From the NCBI GenBank assembly GCA_028284285.1, contig JANQSA010000001.1, positions 62,001 to 126,000 of the forward strand: a stretch of DNA of 64,000 nucleotides, read 5' to 3'. The notes under the pieces are model-generated. The model worked only from the letters and a program-made list of their open reading frames with translations, was not told the origin of the DNA and ran no database searches. This DNA is from Croceivirga sp. (GTDB taxonomy: Bacteria; Bacteroidota; Bacteroidia; Flavobacteriales; Flavobacteriaceae). Made by a program: the position numbers and the translations under genes. Positions 18,684 through 27,371 of the stretch are shown here, one piece after another. Position 1 is the stretch's first letter; each line of letters opens with the position of its first letter.

Positions 18684-18691
18684 TAATTTTG
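18684..18691 (+). promoter_or_regulatory. Probable -7 element for the DUF4293 gene
   Basis: TAATTTTG matches TAnnTTTG and lies 22 bp before the ATG at 18713. A good -33 TTTG at the standard distance is not seen; the nearest TTTG (18666-18669) is 14 bp upstream. Confidence 0.4.
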
Positions 18692-18712
18692 TCCTCCATT
18701 ATTACGGAACGA

Positions 18713-19123
18713 ATGATTCAACGCATTCAAACAGCATATCTCGTTTTAGTGGCATTAGTTGCCGGAACACTTCCCTTCGCGTTTGCGCTCTGGGAAGAAG
18801 TAGAAAAAGGAAAGGTATATGCTAAAGACAATTTGTGGGTGCTGGCTGCGTTCCTCATGGTAGTTGTTCTATCAATTATTGCTGTTTTACAGTATCGAAA
18901 GCGACAAAATCAGTTTGTTTTAAACAGGCTAAACCTCATAGTGAATCTTTTTTTACTAGGATTTTTCGTGTATCGGTCGCTAAACTTATCCGGAGAAACC
19001 ACGGTTTCTGAGAAGGGTATTGGGATGCTGATTCCTGTATTTTCTATCGTTTTTCTGGTCCTGGCTAACAGGGCTATCAAAAAGGATGAAGATCTTGTAA
19101 AATCTGTGGATCGATTGCGTTAG
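18713..19123 (+). CDS. DUF4293 family membrane protein
   Basis: A 136-residue protein with four predicted membrane helices. The N-terminus MIQRIQTAYL is the typical start of DUF4293 proteins, so I chose the ATG at 18713 over the upstream TTG at 18689, which falls in the promoter element. The middle RKRQNQFVLNRLNLIVNL and the C-terminal ANRAIKKDEDLVKSVDRLR are also family-like. The role is unknown; members are commonly encoded next to rho, as here. Confidence 0.85.
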   Translation: MIQRIQTAYLVLVALVAGTLPFAFALWEEVEKGKVYAKDNLWVLAAFLMVVVLSIIAVLQYRKRQNQFVLNRLNLIVNLFLLGFFVYRSLNLSGETTVSEKGIGMLIPVFSIVFLVLANRAIKKDEDLVKSVDRLR

Positions 19124-19151
19124 ACCTTACATCTTAGTAGTATTAGTGCGA

Positions 19152-19186
19152 AAAACCCCTGATGGCACCATCAGGGGTTTTGTTTT
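19152..19186. terminator. Strong hairpin terminator after DUF4293
   Basis: AAAACCCCTGATGG (19152-19165) and CCATCAGGGGTTTT (19168-19181) form a perfect 14-bp stem with a two-base spacer, ending in a T-rich run. It is symmetric enough to act on both strands. Confidence 0.88.
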
Positions 19187-19312
19187 TGCGACCAATATGT
19201 GAACTATCACCATGTTGAACTGGACCTAAAATCATCAGAGGTATTTTGGCCTTTTGTGTTCATGATACTCTTGTAAACACTGGAAAAAGTAATGTCGCTA
19301 TTGTTCCGACAA

Positions 19313-19807
19313 TTATCTTTTTCCGAGTTCGATCACTTCCAAATCGCTAATTTTTTCCCCTTCAATGCTAAAACGGAGCATGGTACGTATTTGATGAAAT
19401 CCTTGTTTTCCGCAAGCTCCGGGATTCATATGTAGCAGCTCTAATTGCTTGTCATAGATTACCTTAAGAATGTGAGAGTGGCCGCAAATAAACAGCTTTG
19501 GAGGATGTTTCTTTATGGCATCCCGTATCCGAACATCGTATTTCCTGGGATAACCGCCTATATGGGTTATCCATACATCAACGTCTTCACAATAAAAACG
19601 CTGATGCTCTGGAAATTCCTTTTGAATGGTAGCGTTATCAATATTCCCGTGAACGCCCCGTAGCGGTTTTATAGCCTTTAAACGATCGGTTACTTTAAAG
19701 CTTCCGATATCTCCGGCATGCCAAATTTCATCGGCTTGTTTGGCGTATTTTAAGATCACCTCATCTACATGGCCATGGGTGTCGGAGAGTAGTAAAATCC
19801 TGGTCAT
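19313..19807 (-). CDS. YfcE/MJ0936-type metallophosphoesterase
   Basis: A 164-residue calcineurin-like phosphoesterase. The metal-binding motifs are all visible: LLLSDTHGH (D-x-H), HAGDIG (GD), HGNIDN (GN[H/D]), THIGGYPRK and CGHSH near the C-terminus. This small family hydrolyses phosphodiesters in vitro; the cellular substrate is generally unknown. It is transcribed toward the DUF4293 gene and divergently from truA. Confidence 0.9.
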   Translation of the reverse strand: MTRILLLSDTHGHVDEVILKYAKQADEIWHAGDIGSFKVTDRLKAIKPLRGVHGNIDNATIQKEFPEHQRFYCEDVDVWITHIGGYPRKYDVRIRDAIKKHPPKLFICGHSHILKVIYDKQLELLHMNPGACGKQGFHQIRTMLRFSIEGEKISDLEVIELGKR

Positions 19808-19889
19808 TCCCTAAAATTATGCTAAAAAAGTACAGGCCGGAAAGCACCGCTTCATATTCAAGTATCTTTATCGGGAAAAATGAGCCTTT

Positions 19890-20633
19890 TTGCGGTATTT
19901 CATCGAGTTTTCATATTTAGGAACGGCCTACCACGGATGGCAAAAACAACCCAACGCTATCTCCGTGCAAGAAGTTTTGGAGAAGGCGGTGTCCCTTATG
20001 TTACGGTTTTCGCTTCAGTTAGTGGCTGCCGGCAGGACAGATACCGGAGTGCATGCCAAACAAATGTTTGCCCATTTTGATTTTGAAGGACCTCTGGATC
20101 CACCGGTGTTGATGGCCAGGTTAAATTCTTTTCTCCCGGGAGATATTGCTGTTCAGCGAATAAGAGCGGTGCAAGCTGAAGCGCACGCCCGTTTTGATGC
20201 ACTGCAACGTACCTATGAATATTGGGTGGTGCAAAAGAAAGATCCTTTTTTTAAGGAAAGCGCATATTTGGTGTTAGCTCCCTTGGATATGGCGGCCATG
20301 AACAAAGCTTCGGAAATATTGTTAGAGTATGAGGACTTTGAATGCTTTTCCAAAACACATAGTGATGTAAAAACCTTTATTTGCAAAATTCTTCGGGCCA
20401 ATTGGCATCAAGATGAGGATAGGTTGGTTTTTACGATAACCGCAGACCGTTTCCTTAGGAATATGGTCCGTGCCATAGTTGGCACGTTACTGGACATAGG
20501 AAAAGGGAAAAAGCAAGTTAACGAGATCAGGCACATTGTTGAAAGCAAAGACCGGGGCAGAGCCGGGGTTTCGGTGCCGGCAAAAGGATTATATTTGACC
20601 AGGGTTATTTACCCAGACTCCCTATTCGTATGA
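19890..20633 (+). CDS. truA: tRNA pseudouridine synthase A
   Basis: TruA makes pseudouridine at positions 38-40 of tRNA anticodon arms. The 247-residue protein has the family N-terminus (MRYFIEFSYLGTAYHGWQ), the catalytic Asp51 in GRTDTGVHA, and the late RFLRNMVRAIVGTLLDIGKG block. The start must be TTG at 19890: an in-frame TGA at 19881-19883 lies just upstream, and the ATG at 19880 is in another frame. It overlaps the ABC transporter gene by four bases (ATGA), so the two are translationally coupled. Confidence 0.95.
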   Translation: MRYFIEFSYLGTAYHGWQKQPNAISVQEVLEKAVSLMLRFSLQLVAAGRTDTGVHAKQMFAHFDFEGPLDPPVLMARLNSFLPGDIAVQRIRAVQAEAHARFDALQRTYEYWVVQKKDPFFKESAYLVLAPLDMAAMNKASEILLEYEDFECFSKTHSDVKTFICKILRANWHQDEDRLVFTITADRFLRNMVRAIVGTLLDIGKGKKQVNEIRHIVESKDRGRAGVSVPAKGLYLTRVIYPDSLFV

Positions 20634-22402
20634 GCAAAGAACAGGAATTAGGAAAAGCGTTTGATTTTGGATTATTTAAACGGGTTTTTGCCTTCACAAA
20701 GCCCTATTACCTAATTTTTTGGGTGGTTGCTGTGGTTGCGGTAGCCCTTTCCGCGTTTGCGATATTAACGCCCGTCCTGGTAAAAGAAATCATCAATAAT
20801 GCACTGCCCAATAACAGTGAAGCACAGCTTACCCGTTTGGTAGTGTTGATGCTGGTCGTATTACTGGGTCAGGTGATTTGTCAACTTTCGTTCAACTATT
20901 ACGCCAACTTATTGGGAGAATCGGTGATCAAAGACTTGCGCATACAACTTTTCCGCAAGATGATGGCCTTTAAGATGACCTATTTTGATAACTCGTCCAT
21001 AGGCGTACTGGTTACACGAGCAGTGGCCGATATGCAACGTATTGGGGAAATTTTTAGTCAGGGCTTTTTTGTGATCGTGGCGGACGTTCTAAAAATGGTA
21101 GCAGGCGCTTTGGTCATGCTTTATATCAATTGGCGATTGGCACTCATCGTTTTTGCCATTTTACCTGTTATTCTGATCGCCACGCGATTATTTCAACAGG
21201 CTATGAAAGTAGCTTTTATTGAGGTTCGCGCCCAGGTATCGAATCTCAATTCTTTTGTGCAGGAACGGATAGCCGGGATGAAGATTGTTCAACTGTTTAA
21301 CAGGGAAGCTATTGAGAAGGAGAAGTTTAGAGTGATCAATGAAAAGCATCAAAATGCCTGGCTAAAGACGGTATGGTATAATTCTATTTTCTTTCCGGTT
21401 GCGGAGATCTCATTTTCCCTGGGGATCGGCCTGGTGGTTTATTTTGGAGTAATTCAAAAAATTGAAAGCGTGGCCCTGGGAGATACCGGTTCCATATTCG
21501 CTTTTTTCTTTTTGATGGACTTGTTATTCAGGCCATTGCGTCAGATCGCGGATAAATTCAATACACTACAAATGGGTATGGTAGCGGCCAACCGTGTGTT
21601 CAAGATTTTGGATACCGATAGTCATATTGCAGATACCGGCACTGTGGAGATCCCAGGGGTAAAGGGGGATATTACCTTTTCTGATGTCCGCTTTGGTTAT
21701 GTTGAAGGAGAAGAGGTGTTACATGGTATTTCGTTTGAGGTGAAAGCCGGAGAGACCATTGCCATTGTGGGTGCTACTGGCGCCGGGAAGTCTACTATAA
21801 TAAACCTGTTGAATCGGTTTTACGAGATCAATTCCGGGACTATTTTGATAGATGGCATTGATATTAGGGACTTTAAGCTTGCTTCACTACGTTCCTACAT
21901 TGCTATTGTACTACAGGATGTCTTCCTGTTTGCGGATACTGTGGCCAACAATATTTCTTTGCAAGATAAAAACATAACCAAGGAGGCCATAGCTGCTGCA
22001 GCCCAGGAAATTGGAGTACATAATTTTATAACCAATCTGCCGGGAGGGTATGAATACAATGTTAAAGAACGGGGTACTATGCTATCCAGTGGGCAACGGC
22101 AACTTATTGCGTTTTTAAGAGCGTATTTGAGCAATCCTGGAATTTTGATCCTGGATGAGGCTACCTCATCGGTAGACACTTACACCGAACAACTGATCCA
22201 GCAGGCCACCAACAAGATCACAGAAGGAAGAACTTCCATTATCATAGCGCATCGTTTGGCTACCATAAAAAAAGCGGATACCATTATTGTAATGGATTCT
22301 GGCCGTATTGTAGAAATGGGAAATCACCGGGAACTACTGGAAAACGGAGGGTACTACAAAGATCTCTATGAAGCCCAGTTTTTGGCCGAAGAAGTGGCGT
22401 AA
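20630..22402 (+). CDS. ABC exporter, fused membrane and ATPase domains (MsbA/MDR-like)
   Basis: A 590-residue half-transporter that would work as a dimer. Six membrane helices occupy about residues 25-320. The nucleotide-binding domain has Walker A near 382 (GATGAGKST), the signature LSSGQRQ near 484, and Walker B ILILDEATS near 503, with the switch His in IIIAHRLATI. The family includes lipid A/lipid flippases and multidrug exporters; the substrate cannot be told from sequence. It is coupled to truA by a four-base overlap and ends four bases from the convergent DUF3667 gene, with no room for a terminator. Confidence 0.92.
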   Translation: MSKEQELGKAFDFGLFKRVFAFTKPYYLIFWVVAVVAVALSAFAILTPVLVKEIINNALPNNSEAQLTRLVVLMLVVLLGQVICQLSFNYYANLLGESVIKDLRIQLFRKMMAFKMTYFDNSSIGVLVTRAVADMQRIGEIFSQGFFVIVADVLKMVAGALVMLYINWRLALIVFAILPVILIATRLFQQAMKVAFIEVRAQVSNLNSFVQERIAGMKIVQLFNREAIEKEKFRVINEKHQNAWLKTVWYNSIFFPVAEISFSLGIGLVVYFGVIQKIESVALGDTGSIFAFFFLMDLLFRPLRQIADKFNTLQMGMVAANRVFKILDTDSHIADTGTVEIPGVKGDITFSDVRFGYVEGEEVLHGISFEVKAGETIAIVGATGAGKSTIINLLNRFYEINSGTILIDGIDIRDFKLASLRSYIAIVLQDVFLFADTVANNISLQDKNITKEAIAAAAQEIGVHNFITNLPGGYEYNVKERGTMLSSGQRQLIAFLRAYLSNPGILILDEATSSVDTYTEQLIQQATNKITEGRTSIIIAHRLATIKKADTIIVMDSGRIVEMGNHRELLENGGYYKDLYEAQFLAEEVA

Positions 22403-22406
22403 TCAC

Positions 22407-23174
22407 CTATTTTGGTACAAAATCTTCCGGATTTAATTTTCCGGTCATAAAAGCGAGAAGGGCTACGACTATTCCTATAGCCATGAAAATAATGCCGAAC
22501 ATTACGAGATACCCCAATGCACGTAATAGTGTGCTTCCCATCCCAATCTCAAACAGTTTTTTGAAAACATAAAACTGAAAGATGATCGACAATAGGAGAT
22601 AAAACCAATTGAAAGTCTGATAATCGATGTCAAAAAATCCAAATAGGGGAAGGCAAATCAGCACCTGGAGAAAGGACACCTGGGCCGTGACGTACGCGTT
22701 GGCCACTAAATGTTCTGTATAGTTCAGTTTCTTTTTATCCAAAAACAAAACCCATGTCATTAAGGCGTATATGGGCATCATCAAATAGGATATCAACGCC
22801 TGGTAATCAAAAATGAAATCCATATTTGGAGTGTTTTCCGGATTACCATTTACCTGGGTCAGGTTAACATTGTACCAATTGCGCAGTACATAAAACAACA
22901 ATCCCGAAAGTGTGATAGCGATGGCAAAATAGCTGACGGGATTCATGTATTTCTTCCGGGCACCGGAAATAAAACCCTGAATGATTATCTCCGGTTTAGA
23001 AAACATATGTCTGAAGGTTTTCAGAAAAGTATTGTCCAGATTAAAGACCTGAAAACTTAAATCTTGTCCGATATTTTTTAAAGTTAGACGATTCTTGATG
23101 ATTTTAGCGCCACAATTAGGGCAATAACTAAAATCGTATCGTAGACTGTGCCCACAGTTTTTACAATGCGTCAC
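22407..23174 (-). CDS. DUF3667 family membrane protein with zinc ribbon
   Basis: A 255-residue protein. The N-terminus has a CKNCGHSLRYDFSYCPNCG zinc ribbon (two CxxC pairs), followed by KNIGQDLSFQVFNLDNTFLKT and four to five membrane helices. The architecture matches DUF3667, common and uncharacterised in Bacteroidota. The start is inferred as GTG (23172-23174), overlapping the cdaA stop, so it is probably co-translated with cdaA. Confidence 0.85.
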   Translation of the reverse strand: MTHCKNCGHSLRYDFSYCPNCGAKIIKNRLTLKNIGQDLSFQVFNLDNTFLKTFRHMFSKPEIIIQGFISGARKKYMNPVSYFAIAITLSGLLFYVLRNWYNVNLTQVNGNPENTPNMDFIFDYQALISYLMMPIYALMTWVLFLDKKKLNYTEHLVANAYVTAQVSFLQVLICLPLFGFFDIDYQTFNWFYLLLSIIFQFYVFKKLFEIGMGSTLLRALGYLVMFGIIFMAIGIVVALLAFMTGKLNPEDFVPK

Positions 23175-23956
23175 GTTAAATCTTTTTTGATGATTTCCGT
23201 TAGTTCTTCCAGGTTTTTATACAATACAAATTCGCCATTTTTAATATAGGAGATCAGCCCGGTCTCTTCGCTCACCACCAAACATATCGCGTCTGTTTTT
23301 TCGGTGATCCCAACAGCGGCACGATGCCGCAAGCCAAACCTCAGGGGAATACTCCGCTCATTGGACACCGGTAAAATTACCCGGGTAGCGGTGATATAAT
23401 TGTCCTGGACAATGGCTGCTCCATCATGTAACGGACTGTTCTTATAAAAAATACTCTCAATTATGGGTTGGGTAATTTCAATGTTCATTTTATCCCCGGT
23501 AGACTTTACAAAATCCAGATTGTTATTGCGCTCTATCACTAAAATAGCACCGGTCTTACTAATGCCCATATTTTTACAGGCCCCTATTACGGCGTCCACA
23601 TTCACCTCCGTAGGCAGTGTTTCCTGTTTTAGGAACTTAAAATGCCGTATAAAGCCACGTTTGGTAGCAAAATTAGTAGATCCAATCAGCAGAAGGAACT
23701 TTCGGATCTCTTGCTGGAATACTATGATCAATGCGATAAGGCCAATGTTCATAAAACCTCCTACCATACTACTGATCATTTTCATCTGTAGGAGTTCCGT
23801 TAATTTCCAAAGCGCCCAAACAATAACAATTCCAATAAAGATGTTGATGGCTACTGTCCCTTTGACCAGCTTGTAGATGTAATAGAGTAAAACCGCTACA
23901 AGGACAATATCAATTAAATCGGTAATCTTGAATTCAAGAAAATTAAGAAATTCCAA
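23171..23956 (-). CDS. cdaA: Diadenylate cyclase CdaA (DisA_N domain)
   Basis: A 261-residue membrane enzyme that makes cyclic di-AMP from two ATP. Three N-terminal helices (about 10-85) precede the DAC domain, which has the diagnostic HDGAAIV and LRHRAAVG motifs needed for ATP binding and catalysis. The N-terminus EFLNFLEFKITDLIDIVLVAVLLYYIYKLV in outline fits CdaA; the inferred start is TTG (23954-23956). It precedes DUF3667 with overlapping codons and follows folP (49-bp gap), an order frequent in Flavobacteriia. Confidence 0.94.
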   Translation of the reverse strand: MEFLNFLEFKITDLIDIVLVAVLLYYIYKLVKGTVAINIFIGIVIVWALWKLTELLQMKMISSMVGGFMNIGLIALIIVFQQEIRKFLLLIGSTNFATKRGFIRHFKFLKQETLPTEVNVDAVIGACKNMGISKTGAILVIERNNNLDFVKSTGDKMNIEITQPIIESIFYKNSPLHDGAAIVQDNYITATRVILPVSNERSIPLRFGLRHRAAVGITEKTDAICLVVSEETGLISYIKNGEFVLYKNLEELTEIIKKDLT

Positions 23957-24004
23957 TGCAGCCTGTTTTTGTAAAATTAGGAAATTAGGTAAGAACTGAC
24001 CACT

Positions 24005-24841
24005 TTACGCCGGCGATACGGTTTGGAGCTTGTCATGGAGGCGGATACATTCTATGGCCTCCTTCACATCATGGACCCTCAGGACATTTGCCCCGTTTTG
24101 CAGGGCTACCATGTGCAAGGCTGTAGTGCCATTCAAGGCGTGCTGAGGGGTAGTTTTCAAGGTTCGGTAGATCATCGATTTTCTACTCACTCCTACTAAT
24201 ACAGGCAACTCAAGCGCCTTTAACAGGTCCAAATGCCTTAGCAAGGTAAAACTTTGCTGTGCTGTTTTTGAAAACCCGAATCCAGGATCAATAACAATGT
24301 CATTTATCTTTTTCTCCCGTGCCAGGCTTACTCGCTCAGCAAAATAGTGGATCACCTCTTTTAGGATGTCCTTATAATCTGTTTTTTCCTTCATATTTTG
24401 CGGAGTTCCTTTCATGTGCATTAGAATGTACGGTACCTGGAAATCCGCTATCACATCCAGTATTTTAGGATCCAAAAACCCTCCGGAAATATCATTGATA
24501 AGGGCTGCTCCGGACTCAAGGCATTCCTTGGCCACACGGCTTCTAAAAGTATCTACAGATAAAATGGCTTCCGGAAATTTGGTAGAGAGAAGTTGTAGAA
24601 TGGGAAGGATACGGAGTAATTCCTCATCTTCACCAATATGATCCGCTCCTGGTCTTGAACTGTAGGCGCCAACGTCAATAAAAGTAGCTCCTTCCGTTAG
24701 CATTTTTTCCGTTTGGTTTAGGATGCTCCTGGGATCTTTATATTTTCCTCCATCGTAAAAAGAATCCGGGGTAATATTCAGAATGCCCATGACCTTGGCT
24801 GCAGATAAGTCAATAAGGGTGCCTTTGCAATTTATGGTCAT
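24005..24841 (-). CDS. folP: Dihydropteroate synthase
   Basis: FolP condenses 6-hydroxymethyl-dihydropterin pyrophosphate with p-aminobenzoate in folate synthesis. The 278-residue TIM barrel shows MGILNITPDSFYDGG, INDISGG, the MHMKGTPQNM loop, the DPGFGFSK signature and VSRKSMI. It starts at the ATG 24839-24841, divergent from the DUF1599 gene 92 bp away. Confidence 0.95.
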   Translation of the reverse strand: MTINCKGTLIDLSAAKVMGILNITPDSFYDGGKYKDPRSILNQTEKMLTEGATFIDVGAYSSRPGADHIGEDEELLRILPILQLLSTKFPEAILSVDTFRSRVAKECLESGAALINDISGGFLDPKILDVIADFQVPYILMHMKGTPQNMKEKTDYKDILKEVIHYFAERVSLAREKKINDIVIDPGFGFSKTAQQSFTLLRHLDLLKALELPVLVGVSRKSMIYRTLKTTPQHALNGTTALHMVALQNGANVLRVHDVKEAIECIRLHDKLQTVSPA

Positions 24842-24933
24842 GGAACCTGGAGGGCTTTAATACGTTTCAATTATCTTTGGCGTGTCTTTTTACGAGCCGA
24901 TTTTGAACGGAAATTACGCAAATTAGCAGATTA

Positions 24934-25476
24934 ATGCAGCAAACTTCTACACAATACGATGCAATTATTCAAAATTGCCGTACGCTATTTCAAAACAAAG
25001 CGAAAGACTATGGTACCGCCTGGCGTATTCTTCGTTTACCTTCCTTAACAGATCAAATTTTTATCAAAGCGCAGCGTATACGGAGTCTTCAACAAAATAC
25101 CACCCGAAAGATTGATGAAGGGGAGCAATCGGAGTTTATAGGGATTATCAATTACGCCGTTATGGCACTCATTCAACTGGAAAGAGGAGTAGTGGAACAG
25201 CCGGATCTTACGGAGGAGGAAGCCCTTTCACTCTACGATGAACAGGTAGGCAAGGCAAAAAATTTGATGGAGGCTAAAAACCATGACTATGGGGAAGCCT
25301 GGCGGGAGATGCGGGTAAGTTCGCTCACGGATCTTATTCTACAAAAATTGCTGCGAGTAAAGCAGATTGAAGATAACCAGGGCAGGACTATTGTTAGTGA
25401 AGGGATCGCTGCAAATTACGAGGATATTATCAATTACGCGGTGTTTGCCTTAATCCATTTAACCCCTTCATTATGA
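24934..25476 (+). CDS. DUF1599 protein with internal duplication
   Basis: A 180-residue helical protein built from two related halves. The first (about 14-90) has KAKDYGTAWRILRLPSLTDQI and later IINYAVMALIQLE; the second (about 103-178) has KNHDYGEAWREMRVSSLTDLI and IINYAVFALIHL. The DYGxAWR and SLTD motifs resemble MazG/all-alpha NTP pyrophosphatase-like helical folds, though activity is unproven. It is the first gene of a conserved run with the BT_3928-type gene, tpiA, prmA and clpS, and overlaps the next gene by four bases. Confidence 0.88.
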   Translation: MQQTSTQYDAIIQNCRTLFQNKAKDYGTAWRILRLPSLTDQIFIKAQRIRSLQQNTTRKIDEGEQSEFIGIINYAVMALIQLERGVVEQPDLTEEEALSLYDEQVGKAKNLMEAKNHDYGEAWREMRVSSLTDLILQKLLRVKQIEDNQGRTIVSEGIAANYEDIINYAVFALIHLTPSL

Positions 25477-26579
25477 AATATTTGGTTGGCTTTTCAAGAG
25501 GTTTTGTAGGGATACTTTTTATTATTAGCGGATGGATAAAACTGAATGACCCCGTAGGATTTTCTTTTAAATTGGAAGAATATTTTAGTGCCGCAGTTTT
25601 AGATCTTCCTTTCTTTGAACCTTATGCATTAGCACTATCCATTTTTGTGGTAATTGTAGAAGTGGTATTAGGAGTTGCATTGCTCATCGGGTTCCTGCCA
25701 AAGTTGACAGTGTGGAGCCTTCTGGGGATGATCCTCTTTTTTACCTTCCTTACGTTGTATTCGGCTTACTTTAACAAGGTGACCGATTGTGGTTGTTTTG
25801 GAGATGCCGTTAAACTTACCCCCTGGCAATCCTTTGCAAAAGACGTGATCTTATTGGTACTGATTCTTGTCTTGGTGGTAGGGATAAAGCACATTAAGCC
25901 ACTGGTAACCCGGAAAACATCCTGGGTAGTGATGGGTGTGGCCACTATAGCTTGCTTCCTTTTTTGTAATCATGTGTTGCGCCATTTACCGGCAAAGGAT
26001 TTTAGGCCATATAAAATTGGGGTTAATATTCAGGAAGGCATGAGTATTCCGGAAAATGCGCCAAAGCCGCTTTATGAATATGCCTGGAAGTTTATGGTTG
26101 ATGGGCAGGAACAAGTCATAGTCACTAACGGGGACTATCCTTCTGTAAATGGGGAATTTGTGGGAGTGGAAACCAAAGAAATCCAAAAAGGATACGAACC
26201 GCCTATACATGATTTTACTATTGAAAAAGAGGGGGAGGATTTTACGGACACCTTGTTAAACACTCCAAAATTAGTAATGGTTATCGCCTATGACCTGGCC
26301 AAAAGTGAACTGGGTGTATTTGAAGAGGTAAAGACCCTTACCGATGAAGCATTGCGTAAAGGATACACCGTAATTGGAATGTCTGCCTCCGGTATTGCCG
26401 AAGGGGAGGCCATTAAAAAGGAGTATGGGCTTAATTTCGATTTCTATTTTACGGATATGACCACCTTGAAGACCATTATCCGGTCTAACCCGGGTATCCT
26501 GGTTTTAGAAAAAGGGACCATACTTCAAAAGAAACATTACAACGATCTTGATGAGATCCGGTTAGACGATACACTTTAG
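25473..26579 (+). CDS. BT_3928 family membrane protein (DoxX/MauE-like plus thioredoxin-like domain)
   Basis: A 368-residue protein. Residues 1-175 hold about five membrane helices with the DoxX/MauE-like start GFVGILFIISGWIKLNDPVGF and a VTDCGCFGDAVKLT loop. Residues ~190-260 are an extracytoplasmic linker, and the last ~110 residues resemble a thioredoxin fold (VMVIAYDL, VIGMSASG, GILVLEKGTIL) without a CxxC. Members are conserved upstream of tpiA in Bacteroidota and probably concern periplasmic redox or lipid-linked functions, but this is unproven. It is coupled to the DUF1599 gene by ATGA and followed 39 bp later by tpiA. Confidence 0.85.
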   Translation: MKYLVGFSRGFVGILFIISGWIKLNDPVGFSFKLEEYFSAAVLDLPFFEPYALALSIFVVIVEVVLGVALLIGFLPKLTVWSLLGMILFFTFLTLYSAYFNKVTDCGCFGDAVKLTPWQSFAKDVILLVLILVLVVGIKHIKPLVTRKTSWVVMGVATIACFLFCNHVLRHLPAKDFRPYKIGVNIQEGMSIPENAPKPLYEYAWKFMVDGQEQVIVTNGDYPSVNGEFVGVETKEIQKGYEPPIHDFTIEKEGEDFTDTLLNTPKLVMVIAYDLAKSELGVFEEVKTLTDEALRKGYTVIGMSASGIAEGEAIKKEYGLNFDFYFTDMTTLKTIIRSNPGILVLEKGTILQKKHYNDLDEIRLDDTL

Positions 26580-26618
26580 ATACCAACAATGATATAGTAA
26601 CACCTAAATAAAAGAAGT

Positions 26619-27368
26619 ATGAGAACCCAAATAGTAGCGGGAAATTGGAAGATGAATAAGAACCTGGAAGAAACCGAAGCCCTTTTATCGGAATTGTCTG
26701 CCAAAGTGCCGGACACAAAAGCAGAGATTATTGTTGCTCCTACCTTTGTAAACCTGGCCACTGCAGTACGGAGTTTACAAAGTTCTGTGATCCAGGTCGC
26801 TGCACAAAATATGCACTTTGCCGAGAATGGGGCGTTTACTGGAGAAATTTCTGCAGATATGCTTTTGAATATTGGCGTAGATAACGTGATATTGGGACAT
26901 TCCGAGCGCCGATCGCTTTTTGGAGAGGAGGATTCCCTTTTGGAGAAAAAAGTAAATACTGCTTTGGCCCGGAAGATGCGCGTCATTTTTTGTTTTGGCG
27001 AAGAATTGGAAGAGCGGAAAAACAACAATCACTTTGCTGTTGTGGCCGATCAGCTAAAAAATGCATTGTTTCATCTTGAGGCTTCGCAATGGCGTCAAAT
27101 AGTCTTGGCGTACGAACCGGTGTGGGCTATTGGAACAGGAGAAACCGCAACACCAGAGCAAGCGCAGGAAATGCACGCCTTTATCCGAAAAACCATAGGG
27201 GAAGCCTATGATCACGAACTTGCAGAAAAGGTAACTATCCTATATGGAGGAAGTGTTAAACCGGGTAACGCTGCGGAAATCTTTGCTAAGCCGGATGTGG
27301 ATGGAGGACTTATTGGAGGAGCATCTTTGAAATGCGATGATTTCCTGGCTATTGTAAAAGCCATCTAA
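26619..27368 (+). CDS. tpiA: Triosephosphate isomerase
   Basis: TpiA interconverts dihydroxyacetone phosphate and glyceraldehyde 3-phosphate. The 249-residue protein has the catalytic residues in place: Lys11 in GNWKMNK, His94 in GHSERR, and Glu166 in YEPVWAIGTG, plus the phosphate loop YGGSVKP and the GGASL block. Length is standard. It lies in the BT_3928-tpiA-prmA-clpS run, three bases before prmA. Confidence 0.97.
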   Translation: MRTQIVAGNWKMNKNLEETEALLSELSAKVPDTKAEIIVAPTFVNLATAVRSLQSSVIQVAAQNMHFAENGAFTGEISADMLLNIGVDNVILGHSERRSLFGEEDSLLEKKVNTALARKMRVIFCFGEELEERKNNNHFAVVADQLKNALFHLEASQWRQIVLAYEPVWAIGTGETATPEQAQEMHAFIRKTIGEAYDHELAEKVTILYGGSVKPGNAAEIFAKPDVDGGLIGGASLKCDDFLAIVKAI

Positions 27369-27371
27369 AGC

